From contig CP067345.1 of NCBI GenBank assembly GCA_020641055.1, positions 202,001-266,000 of the forward strand: a stretch of 64,000 nt of DNA. Direction: 5' to 3'. Numbering within the stretch: the stretch's first letter is position 1; the number at the start of each line of letters is the position of its first letter. The translations under genes and the position numbers were made by a program. Of the stretch, positions 1 to 8,682 are shown piece by piece. This stretch comes from Clostridioides sp. ES-S-0010-02. Its GTDB lineage: Bacteria; Bacillota; Clostridia; Peptostreptococcales; Peptostreptococcaceae. The notes beneath the pieces were generated by a model. The model was given only the letters and a program-made list of their open reading frames with translations, made no database searches and had not been told where the DNA came from.

Positions 1-1
1 T

Positions 2-415
2 AATCCAACAAGACCAACATTAATTGCTCAATTCCCATATCCTGAAGTACCAAAGGATTTCCCATATCCTAACTTTAATGTTGCAGGGCTAGGAAAACCA
101 GGGCCATTTGGTCCACATAACCTTCATGAGCCAATGGATAATAAACCATGGCTAGAGCAAAGAGGAGATAGAGTATATTGCTGTTATTTCCATGCAGGAT
201 TAAGGGTTTATGATGTATCAGATCCATATTACATCAAAGAGTTAGCATATTTTATACCACCAAATCCAAATAAAACGCCAGAAGAATCTTATTTCCCAGG
301 ATTCCCTGGACCACGCTTGGCAGTAACAGAAGATCTTATTGTTGACGATAGAGGTTACATCATTATAGATGCCCTAGATGATGGATTCTATATATTAAAA
401 ATGAAAGAAGATTAA
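2..415 (+). CDS. LVIVD-type repeat protein, C-terminal part (partial)
   Basis: The reading frame is open from the first bases of the window, so only the C-terminal 137 or so residues are present and the start lies upstream. The piece contains the segment YCCYFHAGLRVYDVSDPYY, which resembles LVIVD repeats (beta-propeller-like repeats found in bacterial surface or periplasmic proteins), followed by a proline-rich stretch and a last strand ending DDGFYILKMKED. It is the first visible gene of a co-directional run with the flavoprotein 26 bp downstream. No catalytic motif is visible. The family assignment rests on a single repeat-like segment and is tentative; the biochemical role is unknown. Confidence 0.6.
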   Translation, partial: NPTRPTLIAQFPYPEVPKDFPYPNFNVAGLGKPGPFGPHNLHEPMDNKPWLEQRGDRVYCCYFHAGLRVYDVSDPYYIKELAYFIPPNPNKTPEESYFPGFPGPRLAVTEDLIVDDRGYIIIDALDDGFYILKMKED

Positions 416-441
416 TAAACACTAAAGAGGGAGAGTTAAAA

Positions 442-1398
442 ATGAAAATACTAGGTATTTCTTTTGGAACAAAAAATGGAAATAATGACACCATGTGTAA
501 AGTGGCACTTAAAGGTGCTCAAGAAGCAGGAGCTGAAGTAGAATTTATTCAAATGTCATCTCTTAACATTAAACATTGTACTGGATGTTGTGCATGTGTT
601 AAGACTTTATTATCTGGAAAAGGTAGTATGTGTGTATTAAAGGATGATTTTGAATGGTTACTTGACAAAATGAAAGATGCAGATGGGATAGTAGTTTCAG
701 ACCCTATATTTGAGGAAGGAGCATCAGGTCTATTCCATACTATAATGGACCGTTTTGGACCAAGAGCAGATAGAGGAAATAATATTATAGGAATAAAAGT
801 TGCAGAAGCTACAGGAGGAAAAACTCCAGACCCAAGAATGCTTAATGATAAAGTAATATCATTCATGGGAATAGGAGGGTCAGACTGGGGTACAAGAGTT
901 CAATGTGAGCATGCTATGTTAGCATTAATACCAATGTGGAAAGTTATAGATAATGCTTGGTTCCCATGGGCAAAGGAATTAGTAATGGATGGCTCAAAAC
1001 TTGCTCAAGTTCATCAAATAGGTTTAAACATAGTTGAAGCAGCAGAAGATTTTGAAAAAGCTTTATACAAAGGAGAAGAAGGAGTCTGTCCACATTGTAA
1101 TAATAGATTATTCTACCTTGAGCCAGGTACTAAAAAATCAATATGTGCTCTATGTGGTATAGTTGGAGAATTAGATACTGCAAGTGGAAAAACTGTATTT
1201 AGTTTCCCAGAAGAGCAATTAGGTCATGCTCATGATACTTTAGCAGGTAAGTTTATACATGGTGATGATATTAAGAAAATGGAAGGTCATTATGCAGAAG
1301 TTCGTAAAACACCAGAATTTAAAGAAAGAAAAGCCGCTTACAATTTTATAGAACCATTAACCAAAGAAAAGCATGCTGAACTTTCATTAGGAGAATAA
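442..1398 (+). CDS. NADPH-dependent FMN reductase-family flavoprotein with C-terminal zinc-ribbon-like segment
   Basis: 318 residues. The N-terminus (GISFGTKNGNNDTMCKVAL) is a flavodoxin-fold FMN-binding loop as in the NADPH-dependent FMN reductase and iron-sulfur flavoprotein families. It is followed at about residues 47-52 by a cysteine cluster (CTGCCAC), at the position used by Isf-type proteins for an FeS cluster. Residues about 217-235 contain CPHC and CALC pairs that look like a zinc ribbon or rubredoxin-like knuckle, which ordinary FMN reductases lack. The start has GAGGGAGAG 10 bp upstream. It lies between the LVIVD protein and two membrane proteins, suggesting an electron-transfer role in that operon. 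The substrate is unknown. Confidence 0.75.
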   Translation: MKILGISFGTKNGNNDTMCKVALKGAQEAGAEVEFIQMSSLNIKHCTGCCACVKTLLSGKGSMCVLKDDFEWLLDKMKDADGIVVSDPIFEEGASGLFHTIMDRFGPRADRGNNIIGIKVAEATGGKTPDPRMLNDKVISFMGIGGSDWGTRVQCEHAMLALIPMWKVIDNAWFPWAKELVMDGSKLAQVHQIGLNIVEAAEDFEKALYKGEEGVCPHCNNRLFYLEPGTKKSICALCGIVGELDTASGKTVFSFPEEQLGHAHDTLAGKFIHGDDIKKMEGHYAEVRKTPEFKERKAAYNFIEPLTKEKHAELSLGE

Positions 1399-1426
1399 TT
1401 AAAATATGAAGATTCATATTTTAATT
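1397..1426. repeat. 14-bp perfect inverted repeat between operon genes
   Basis: AATTAAAATATGAA at 1397-1410 is exactly complementary to 1413-1426. The repeat overlaps the stop codon of the flavoprotein gene and sits 23 bp before the next start. There is no T-run, so it is more likely an mRNA-stabilising or attenuating hairpin than a strong terminator. Confidence 0.5.
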
Positions 1427-1448
1427 AGTGTTGTAGGAGATTTATTAT

Positions 1449-1718
1449 ATGAATGAAAAGCCACACTTTAAACAAATTGGAATTATTAATATAGTAAATA
1501 ATATCCAAATAGCACTTATCATATCGACTATAGAAGCAATTATTGCTTTAGTACCTGCATATTACAATGTTAGATTAGCTCCAGTGTTCATTGCTATGTT
1601 TATACCACTACACTTAATTTGTTTTGTAGTATCTATGATTGCAAATCCAATAACAATAAGGTTAGTGGGAATGAATCAAGCTATAGAAACTACTAATTAT
1701 AATATAGGAAATGGATAG
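1449..1718 (+). CDS. Small membrane protein, function unknown
   Basis: 89 residues with two strongly hydrophobic segments (about residues 16-36 and 42-66) and short polar ends, so it is probably an integral membrane protein with two helices. I do not recognise the family. AGGAG lies nine bases before the ATG. Its stop codon overlaps the start of the next membrane-protein gene by 8 bp, which argues for translational coupling and a possible two-component membrane complex with it. It belongs to the same operon as the flavoprotein upstream. Confidence 0.7.
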   Translation: MNEKPHFKQIGIINIVNNIQIALIISTIEAIIALVPAYYNVRLAPVFIAMFIPLHLICFVVSMIANPITIRLVGMNQAIETTNYNIGNG

Positions 1719-2223
1719 AAAGAAAAAAGAAATATTAACACTATCCATAGGGATTGCTTTACTACCTCCTTTATGGGCAGTGCTAGCACCTTATATAGGA
1801 ATAAAAACTGGAGCAGTAGCATTAATTTGTGCAGGATTATATGTAACAAATGGTAATAAACGAAAAGATGGATTAAAAATAATGTTTGGTTTTTGGTGTG
1901 GAGATTTATGGGCAGTGTTGGCTATTATAATTATGGAATACATAAATCTCAACCCAAATCTAGAATTATTTTTAACACTTGGTATATTAGGTTTTTTTGC
2001 AGTTATAATTGCATCCTTATTTGAAAAAGTAATTTTCTTACCATCATGGCTTTGTGGTTGGGCCATAGGGCTAACTATTATGACAGGTGAAAGTATTATT
2101 AACTTACAAAGTCTTTGTATTCAAGTTGCTGTGGCTATGGCAGTAGGAGTATGGTATGTAGGAGCAGGCGTAGATTTATTTACTGTATGTATTTTGGAGA
2201 AAGATAAAAAAACGGGAAATTGA
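1711..2223 (+). CDS. DUF1097-like integral membrane protein
   Basis: 170 residues with five or so hydrophobic segments separated by very short loops (about 9-27, 31-47, 62-80, 88-107, 115-160). Composition and layout resemble the DUF1097 inner-membrane family (E. coli YcdZ type); no function is established for that family. The ATG lies inside the last codons of the preceding small membrane protein (8-bp overlap), so the two are almost certainly translated together. No charged pore or transport motif is visible. Confidence 0.65.
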   Translation: MDRKKKEILTLSIGIALLPPLWAVLAPYIGIKTGAVALICAGLYVTNGNKRKDGLKIMFGFWCGDLWAVLAIIIMEYINLNPNLELFLTLGILGFFAVIIASLFEKVIFLPSWLCGWAIGLTIMTGESIINLQSLCIQVAVAMAVGVWYVGAGVDLFTVCILEKDKKTGN

Positions 2224-2260
2224 AAGCATATGAATATAATTTGATTATAGGAGAATGTTT

Positions 2261-3109
2261 ATGGGATTTGAATTTAAAATAATGAGAAGTTTAATATATG
2301 TAGGACTTGCTAAGGAAGAGTATAGACCTAAATTAATGGACTGGTTATATCGCTACCATATTCCAGATAGTATTAGTAATTTTGGGCCATATTGTACTAA
2401 ATATGCTTTTTATCAAGCATATCCTACACCAGATGAAGGCGAACGTTTTGGTGTACGTAAGATGCAATTAACAGAGCATTATTGGATTGTAGATGAACAT
2501 ATGCCTGAAATGGCAAATAGAATTATGACAGAATACATGCCTATGGATGTTCTCCGTTGGCAAGGGTGTATACCAGATGTGGAGAATAAAAAAGTTCATG
2601 AGAATGCAGAAAGTGGAGATGCAGGACGTGCAGTAGGTGGGGATAATGGATGTCCACCATTTATATTTGCTTTTATTCCAATAAACTGGGAAGAAGATTT
2701 TAGAGGAAAAGGACGTACTGTACAAGATGGACCAAACTATCGTTGGCAATTTATGATTAAGTACCCAGATGGAATTTCTAAAGAAGAAGGAGAAGGATGG
2801 TTCTATGATGAGGTAGTTCCATACTTTACAAACTGCTGTTATGTTAATCGTTTTGTAAGTAGTAAAATCATGATTAACTATGGAGCAACTGCCTTTGATC
2901 GTGTAGTAGAACTATGGTTTGAAGGAGAAGAAGAATGGTATAAAGCTGTGGTTGAGGGGACAAAATCATTTATCAAAAAGCCAGAATGGGCACAAGAAGA
3001 AGAGTTCCCATATTTAAAACCACAATTTAATATTGCCTCAGTATTCTTAGGCGATATAGCAACTATGGACGCATATTCACAGTATCGTGGATATATTCCA
3101 ATGAGATAA
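2261..3109 (+). CDS. EthD-like duplicated ferredoxin-fold protein, function unknown
   Basis: 282 residues from the ATG at 2261. An earlier in-frame ATG at 2255 lies only one base after AGGAG (2249-2253), whereas 2261 has ideal 7-base spacing. The protein looks like an internal duplication: residues about 5-90 (RSLIYVGLAKEEYRPKLMDW through the HYWIVDEH segment) and about 160-245 (YRWQFMIKYPDGISKEEGEG through VVELWFEGEEEW) have the same strand-helix-strand order as dimeric alpha-beta barrel (EthD-type) domains. It closes the operon of flavoprotein and membrane proteins. EthD-like proteins often act in aromatic or quinone metabolism, but no substrate can be read from the sequence. Confidence 0.6.
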   Translation: MGFEFKIMRSLIYVGLAKEEYRPKLMDWLYRYHIPDSISNFGPYCTKYAFYQAYPTPDEGERFGVRKMQLTEHYWIVDEHMPEMANRIMTEYMPMDVLRWQGCIPDVENKKVHENAESGDAGRAVGGDNGCPPFIFAFIPINWEEDFRGKGRTVQDGPNYRWQFMIKYPDGISKEEGEGWFYDEVVPYFTNCCYVNRFVSSKIMINYGATAFDRVVELWFEGEEEWYKAVVEGTKSFIKKPEWAQEEEFPYLKPQFNIASVFLGDIATMDAYSQYRGYIPMR

Positions 3110-3299
3110 AATCAAGAAGTTCCTTTTATGATGACAAATAGTTAAAATAATAAAACTGTTATCATGAAGGGAACATTTTTGTGTCTAGAAAAACTTTTGA
3201 AGTAAAAGTTAAATATGTGAGAGTGTATCTTAAAGGTAAAGAATCATTGTTAGATACATGTAGATAATATAATATTTACAACGTATCATATTAATAAGT

Positions 3300-3434
3300 T
3301 TATACTTGAGTTATGAAGTAAAAAGAGTAATTCCAAAGATTACAAATGGTATGATGATTGTGATACTTCAAGTTTTAGAAGGTGTTGGAATTGTTAATAG
3401 GAAGAAATTTAATGAACATGAAGAACTTATATAA
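3300..3434 (+). pseudogene. HxlR/winged-helix regulator remnant
   Basis: An open stretch without a start codon reads KRVIPKITNGMM followed by VLEGVGIVNRKKFNE. This matches the pattern of the recognition region of HxlR regulators (KRxIPxITxxML...LEExGIVxRxxYxE). It stops at 3432-3434, before the end that such proteins have. The upstream half of the gene is absent or unreadable. Decay is inferred; the similarity is by eye only. Confidence 0.35.
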
Positions 3435-3449
3435 CAGTAGGAGGATACA

Positions 3450-3691
3450 ATGTATACAATTGGACAGTATCTAAATTTTTAGGAATATCTAGAGACACGC
3501 TAAAATTTTATGAGGATAAAGGATTAGTAAATCCTAAGAAAAATGATGAAAATGGATATAGAAAATATAATCAGTTTGATATATATGATATTACAACAAT
3601 AAATTTTTATAGAGAGATTGATATCGAAATTAAAAAAATTCAAGAAATAAGAAAAAGCAAGAGTATAAGCAATTTAGAACTTTTACTATAA
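3450..3691 (+). pseudogene. MerR-family regulator pseudogene
   Basis: AGGAGG at 3439-3444 precedes ATG at 3450, which reads MYTIGQ and then hits TAG at 3480. If one base is restored after 3467, the frame continues as VSKFLGISRDTLKFYEDKGL and NGYRKYNQFDIYDITTINFY, the classic MerR winged-helix DNA-binding domain. The restored frame then meets in-frame stops at 3689 and shortly after, where the linker helix should continue. The gene is therefore broken by a one-base deletion near codon 7 plus later nonsense changes, and no effector domain remains. Confidence 0.7.
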
Positions 3692-3919
3692 GAGAAAGAA
3701 CAAACTCTTTAAGAATGTAAGGGATAATCATATGCTAAGTGAGTGATATGATTATCTCTTATTTATTAATTGAATTTAAGTAAAAATTACTTGTAGATAT
3801 TCTCTTAAGCTGGAGCCTAGTTTTAATAGGTTTTTCACAATAAAAATTTATAGGCTAATATTTACTTTTATAGTAAAATATAAAGAAATTATTAGAGTAA
3901 CATTCAAGGAGGAATAGGT

Positions 3920-4441
3920 ATGGTTTTATTAATTGTTGATACACAAAAACTAATAACAAATGAAAAATTATATAAATTTCATGAATTTGTAGTAAATATA
4001 GAAAGCTTAATTGATACAGCAAGAAAAAATAATATAGAAGTAATCTATGTCCGTCATGATGATGGAGTTGAAAATGAGTTGACTAAAGGTAAAAACGGAT
4101 TTGAAATATATGAAAAATTTAAACCATGTGATGAAGAAAAAATCTTTGATAAAGAAGTAAATAGTGCTTTTAAGGGAACAGGCTTATTAGAATACTTAAA
4201 AAGTACTAGTGAAAAAAATATAATTATTGCTGGACTTCAAACAGATTACTGTATTGATGCTACTATAAAATGTGGATTTGAACATGGGTTTAATATAATA
4301 GTCCCAGCTTATGCAAATACAACTGTTGATAATTCATTTATGTCAGCAGAACAATCATATAAATACTACAATGAATTTATCTGGAATGAAAGATATGCAG
4401 AATGTATTTCAGTAGACGAAACACTTAGAAGGATGAAATAA
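3920..4441 (+). CDS. Isochorismatase/nicotinamidase-family cysteine hydrolase
   Basis: 173 residues, the usual length for the family. The catalytic triad is visible: Asp7 in MVLLIVDTQ, Lys78 in FDKEVNSAF and nucleophilic Cys111 in GLQTDYCIDAT, with the usual hydrophobic strand IIIAG before it. Family members hydrolyse amides or vinyl ethers (nicotinamide, isochorismate, carbamoyl compounds); the substrate here cannot be decided. AGGAGG lies ahead of the ATG. It appears to be a single-gene unit, bounded upstream by regulator remnants and downstream by a hairpin at 4618-4652. Confidence 0.85.
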   Translation: MVLLIVDTQKLITNEKLYKFHEFVVNIESLIDTARKNNIEVIYVRHDDGVENELTKGKNGFEIYEKFKPCDEEKIFDKEVNSAFKGTGLLEYLKSTSEKNIIIAGLQTDYCIDATIKCGFEHGFNIIVPAYANTTVDNSFMSAEQSYKYYNEFIWNERYAECISVDETLRRMK

Positions 4442-4935
4442 ATATAGATTATTACATAAGAAAAAACTTAACTTACTTAGTCTAAAATATTAAAATCATA
4501 AGGAACATAGACTGTGACATTTATATTTACATAAGTTGATTTCAAATTTAAGTTCCAACAAAGGATGTTAAATTCCAAATTAAAAATCAGACTTAACATA
4601 TTAGAGTTATATATAAGGCACATCAATTTTATTTTGAATTAATGTGCTTTTTAGTTGTAGTAATTTATTCATAATCAATATAATTTTTATTATTTAAATC
4701 AATTTTTCTTGTGTTTCTTTATTTAAGAAACTCTTTTTTTATCTATAGAATCTATACATGTATTATAGTTTGTATTTTAGATAAGTTTAATTTTTGTCTT
4801 AATCTAAAACAAAAGTTAGACTTAAATGAAATTGAAAAGGCTAAAATTATCAAATAAAATAAATATTGTGGAGGTGATGAAAATCTAGTGATAATACAAA
4901 GACTAATCTTAACAAGAAAGTAGGGATTAATAGAA
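4442..4935. other. Intergenic stretch before the PTS operon
   Basis: No convincing gene. It holds a weak terminator (4618-4652) and, at 4870-4923, a strong GGAGGTG motif followed by short open segments discussed as a separate finding. The rest is AT-rich sequence in which I see nothing. Confidence 0.6.
4618..4652 (+). terminator. Rho-independent terminator
   Basis: GCACAT (4618-4623) pairs with ATGTGC (4642-4647), partly extended inward through CAATT/AATTA, and is followed by TTTTT. It lies 180 bp after the cysteine hydrolase gene. Confidence 0.5.
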
Positions 4936-7017
4936 GTGGATAAAGAAATTGTATCAATTCTTCAGGTTTTATTAAATAGCACATTGATTACAGCTGACGA
5001 ACTACAAGAAGAATCTAATGCATCAAAGAGGCAAATTACTTATAGAATAAATAAAATCAATGACATACTTAAAGTAAAAAAAGTACCACTTATATATTTA
5101 AGAGCTGATAAAGATATTATTGTTAAAAAAGATACAAAAGATGCAATTAGAGAAATCCTCGAAAAAAACTATTCTAAGAATACTTACTATTTTAGCAAAA
5201 CAGAAAGACTTTTATATATGTATTTAATGCTTTTTATTAATCTGGAGGATATTTCAATTAATCATTTTATAGATTCTATAAAAGTAAGTAGGTCTACTGT
5301 AAATCTTGATTTTAAAGATTTGATACCAGAACTTGAAAAAAAGAACATTAAAGTTAAGAACAATCGTATAAACGGATATTACCTAGTCGGGAATGAGATG
5401 GAAATTAGAAGAGTACTTATTAAAAACATTATAGAAACTCTATCTAATGAGAAAAGTTCAAGAGTATTTGATATTTTTATTGAAGAGTATAAGTTAGATA
5501 GTTTTGAAGAAGCTAAAAAAATTATATTAAAGCTTGTAAAAAAATATGAAATTACTTTTGTTGAAGATAGATTAATAGAGTTTATATATATCTTTATCTT
5601 TCTAAAAGCAAGAATGTATTCAAATAGAATAGTTATTCAAGAAAATATAGATATTCCTAATATTGCAGTCATGAGTTCGATGAAGGAATACAAATTTGCT
5701 AGGGAGTTATTAGAAGTATATGAGAGTAAAGAGAAGATAAAATCTCATAATATAATGTATATTAGTGCTTGGATTTTAGGTATATCAGTAGGAAATGATG
5801 ATGAAGATACAGAAGATAGAGCTGTTATTTCAAAAATTGTAAATAAAATGATGACAAATTTTGGATATTTAAGTGGAGTTTATTATATAAGTCAAGAAAA
5901 AATATTTAAGAGACTATATTCTCATTTTAGACCAGCCTATTACAGACTTTTATTTAAATTACCTATTTATAATCCAATTTGTGAAAAGGTAAAAGAAGAA
6001 TATAGATTAGTTTATAGAATTGTGAGTAATGCAATGAAAGAGTTTTGTGGGCTATTTGGAGAAGACATTCAAGAAGAGGAATTGGCATATTTAACTATGC
6101 ATTTTGCAACCCTTTTCTCAGATAAAAAAGAGTTTGATGGACCTAGAAAAAGGAGAGCATTGATAGTTTGTTCAAATGGTGTTGGCAGTTCAGCTATTTT
6201 ACATGCAGAACTTACAAGCTTGTTCCCTGATTTGCATTTTCTACCAATACTAGAATTCTCTGAACTGGGAAATATTAGTGAATCTGTAGACATTGTGTTT
6301 ACAACTAATTATAAGGCGGAGGGTTTAAAAACAGATGTGCCAGTGATTAAAGTTAGTCCTGTTATGACCCCAAAAGAAAAATATAAGGTTACACGTGAAG
6401 TGTACATTCAATTGGGTGATATTTTTTTAAGGCAACCTAAAATCGATGAGGTTATGGATATAATAAAAAAATATGCGAAAGTAACTTCTGAAAGTATGCT
6501 TTCAAGTGAGTTATTAGCCTATTTTACACAGATAGAAAATTTTACGTCTAAGGAAGGAGAAGGACCTATGCTAAGTGACATTACTAATGAAACGCTAATA
6601 AAACTAAGGATAAAAGCTAAAGATTGGGAGGAAGCTATTAGACAGTCAGCTTCTGTCTTAGTTGAAAATAATAAAGTAACTGAAGCCTATGTAGATGCTA
6701 TGGTTAATTCAGCAAAAGCGTCTGGACCATACATAGTAATTACAAAACATGTGGCACTTCCACATGCTAGACCAGAAGCAGGGGCAAAAGAAATTGCAAT
6801 AGGGATTGCTACTTTAGAAAATCCTGTTGAATTTGGAAATGATAATAATGACCCTGTAAAATATGTATTTTGCTTAAGTGCAATAGATAATAATAGTCAT
6901 TTACGTGCTATGTCAGAGTTAGTTGAACTATTGGAAGAAGAAGAATTCTTTAGAGTTTTGGATAATGCTAAGGAAGCTAATGAAATTATTGATTTTATAA
7001 AAACACATGAATTATAA
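4936..7017 (+). CDS. PRD-containing transcriptional regulator with fused PTS EIIB and EIIA domains (BglG/MtlR type)
   Basis: 693 residues, GTG start. Domains in order: N-terminal helix-turn-helix regions (about 5-60 and 80-150, including VSRSTVNLDFKDL), two PTS regulation domains (about 170-395), a galactitol/ascorbate-type EIIB domain with Cys412 in ALIVCSNGVGSS, and a mannitol/fructose-type EIIA domain (about 550-690) with the phosphoryl histidine His610 in VALPHARPE. Such proteins activate PTS operons according to their phosphorylation state. No separate EIIA gene exists in the operon, so this EIIA domain may also feed the transporter. The Shine-Dalgarno of the chosen GTG (TAGGG, 4921-4925) is weak; a much stronger one lies at 4870-4876. 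Confidence 0.85.
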   Translation: MDKEIVSILQVLLNSTLITADELQEESNASKRQITYRINKINDILKVKKVPLIYLRADKDIIVKKDTKDAIREILEKNYSKNTYYFSKTERLLYMYLMLFINLEDISINHFIDSIKVSRSTVNLDFKDLIPELEKKNIKVKNNRINGYYLVGNEMEIRRVLIKNIIETLSNEKSSRVFDIFIEEYKLDSFEEAKKIILKLVKKYEITFVEDRLIEFIYIFIFLKARMYSNRIVIQENIDIPNIAVMSSMKEYKFARELLEVYESKEKIKSHNIMYISAWILGISVGNDDEDTEDRAVISKIVNKMMTNFGYLSGVYYISQEKIFKRLYSHFRPAYYRLLFKLPIYNPICEKVKEEYRLVYRIVSNAMKEFCGLFGEDIQEEELAYLTMHFATLFSDKKEFDGPRKRRALIVCSNGVGSSAILHAELTSLFPDLHFLPILEFSELGNISESVDIVFTTNYKAEGLKTDVPVIKVSPVMTPKEKYKVTREVYIQLGDIFLRQPKIDEVMDIIKKYAKVTSESMLSSELLAYFTQIENFTSKEGEGPMLSDITNETLIKLRIKAKDWEEAIRQSASVLVENNKVTEAYVDAMVNSAKASGPYIVITKHVALPHARPEAGAKEIAIGIATLENPVEFGNDNNDPVKYVFCLSAIDNNSHLRAMSELVELLEEEEFFRVLDNAKEANEIIDFIKTHEL

Positions 7018-7032
7018 AAGGGGGATTTAATT

Positions 7033-7320
7033 ATGTATAAAATTTTAATCGCATGTAGAGCAGGAGTTGGCTCAAGTTTGATGTTAAAAATAAAGACTCA
7101 ACAAATTATTAAGGAAAATAATTTTCCAATTGAAGTAGAGCATGGTTCATTAGACTCCTTAAATGGATTCAATGGAGATGCTGTAGAAACATTAATTGAT
7201 GTTGCTGAAGAGTTAAAAAATAAAAATTTGAAATTTGATATAATTGGAATTCACAACATTGTTGACCGTAATGAAATTAAAACAGCATTAGAAAAATTTC
7301 TTGCATCAAAAGAAAAATAA
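7033..7320 (+). CDS. PTS sugar-acid transporter, EIIB component (Ula/Sga type)
   Basis: 95 residues. The N-terminus MYKILIACRAGVGSSLMLKI carries the P-loop-like phosphocysteine motif of lactose/ascorbate-type EIIB proteins, with Cys8 as the phosphorylated residue. Length equals the family norm. It is 15 bp downstream of the regulator gene, whose own EIIB domain has the same motif, and 27 bp upstream of EIIC. It would receive phosphate from an EIIA domain and pass it to the substrate carried by the EIIC protein. Confidence 0.88.
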   Translation: MYKILIACRAGVGSSLMLKIKTQQIIKENNFPIEVEHGSLDSLNGFNGDAVETLIDVAEELKNKNLKFDIIGIHNIVDRNEIKTALEKFLASKEK

Positions 7321-7347
7321 AATTTAATAGAATAAGGAGGGCTATTT

Positions 7348-8619
7348 ATGGAGTTTATTATTAGTTTATTGAGTACGCCAGCTGTTTTACTTGGTGTAGT
7401 TGCATTTATAGGATTGATTCTTCAAAAGAAACCAGCTGTTGAAGTATTTACTGGAGCTTCAAAAACACTTATAGGTTTCTTGATATTTGGTATTGGTGCT
7501 TCAGCTATGACTGGAGCATTACAGAACTTCAATAAATTATTTCAACAAGGTTTTGGAATTACAGGTGTTATAGCTTCACCAGAAGCAGCTACTGCACTTG
7601 CACAAGGTACATATGGTTTTGCGGTTTCATGTACATTGATTCTTGGATTCATATTAAACTTAGTTTTTGCACGTATTACAAGATTCAAAAATATTTTCTT
7701 TACAACAGGTCATAGTTTATTCTTTTCTTGTGTATTAGTTTTGATTATGAAAGCACATGGATTCGATAACACAATTACTATTTTAGTGGGTGGTACTATC
7801 TTAGGATTTATGTCTGCTGCATTACCTCAATTCTGTCAACCATTTATGCGTGAACTGACAGGTGGGGATGAACAAGCTATTGGTCACTTCAACATGATTG
7901 GTTATGGCTTATCAGGTTATATTGGTCGTTTATTTTCAAAGCATAAAGAAGAAACAACAGAAACGATTAAATTTCCTAAGTGGTTATCAATATTTAGAGA
8001 TTTCTTAATGGGTCTGTCTATAGTTATGTTAATCTTATTCTATGTAGCAACTTTAAAAGCTGGACACTCATTTACTCAGGAACTTGCTGGCTCAACACAT
8101 TGGTTAGTATTCCCTCTTATAGAAGCATTTACATTCGTAGCTGGTATGTCAATATTAATGTCTGGTGTTCGTATGTTCTTGGCTGAAATAACTGCAGCAT
8201 TCGTAATTATTTCAGAAAAATATATTCCAGGTTCACGTCCTGCATTAGATGTACCAACAGTATTTCCATACGCACCAAATGCAGTTATTATTGGATTTAT
8301 CTCAGCATATGCTGCTGGTCTATTAGCAATTGTTATTATGGCATCATTTCCTAATATATTCCCTGTAGTAATTATTCCAGCTGCTCATATATGTTTCTTC
8401 TCAGGTGGTACAGCTGCGGTATTTGGTAATGCATCAGGAGGATGGAGAGGAGCTATTGTTGGCTCATTCGTTGTAGGATTATTTCTTGCATTCTTACCAG
8501 TTATACTATATCCAGTTTATGGAACACTTGGTATAGAAGGAGCAACTTTCCCTAATATTGATTATAACGTGGTTGGTTCAATATTACATAATATTTTACA
8601 ATTTATAAAACCTATCTAA
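7348..8619 (+). CDS. PTS EIIC permease, ascorbate (UlaA/SgaT) family
   Basis: 423 residues with about ten hydrophobic segments, starting with MEFIISLLSTPAVLLGVVAF and LIGFLIFGIGASAMTGAL, typical of the UlaA/SgaT branch of EIIC permeases rather than the glucose or mannitol type. It forms the membrane channel that takes up and releases the phosphorylated substrate. Neighbouring genes do not include the lactonase or the decarboxylase/epimerase of ascorbate catabolism, so ascorbate is unlikely; a sugar acid or aldonate is a better guess. AAGGAGGG precedes the ATG. Confidence 0.85.
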   Translation: MEFIISLLSTPAVLLGVVAFIGLILQKKPAVEVFTGASKTLIGFLIFGIGASAMTGALQNFNKLFQQGFGITGVIASPEAATALAQGTYGFAVSCTLILGFILNLVFARITRFKNIFFTTGHSLFFSCVLVLIMKAHGFDNTITILVGGTILGFMSAALPQFCQPFMRELTGGDEQAIGHFNMIGYGLSGYIGRLFSKHKEETTETIKFPKWLSIFRDFLMGLSIVMLILFYVATLKAGHSFTQELAGSTHWLVFPLIEAFTFVAGMSILMSGVRMFLAEITAAFVIISEKYIPGSRPALDVPTVFPYAPNAVIIGFISAYAAGLLAIVIMASFPNIFPVVIIPAAHICFFSGGTAAVFGNASGGWRGAIVGSFVVGLFLAFLPVILYPVYGTLGIEGATFPNIDYNVVGSILHNILQFIKPI

Positions 8620-8682
8620 AACATATTAATATTATACAAGGATAATAGGTATTCCTATTATAATTTTAAGGAGGATAAATCT

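Noticed and set aside
7033-8619. Ascorbate utilisation (ula) operon
   Set aside because: EIIB and EIIC are of the Ula family, but lactonase, decarboxylase and epimerase genes are missing; aldolases and a SIS isomerase point to another sugar acid.
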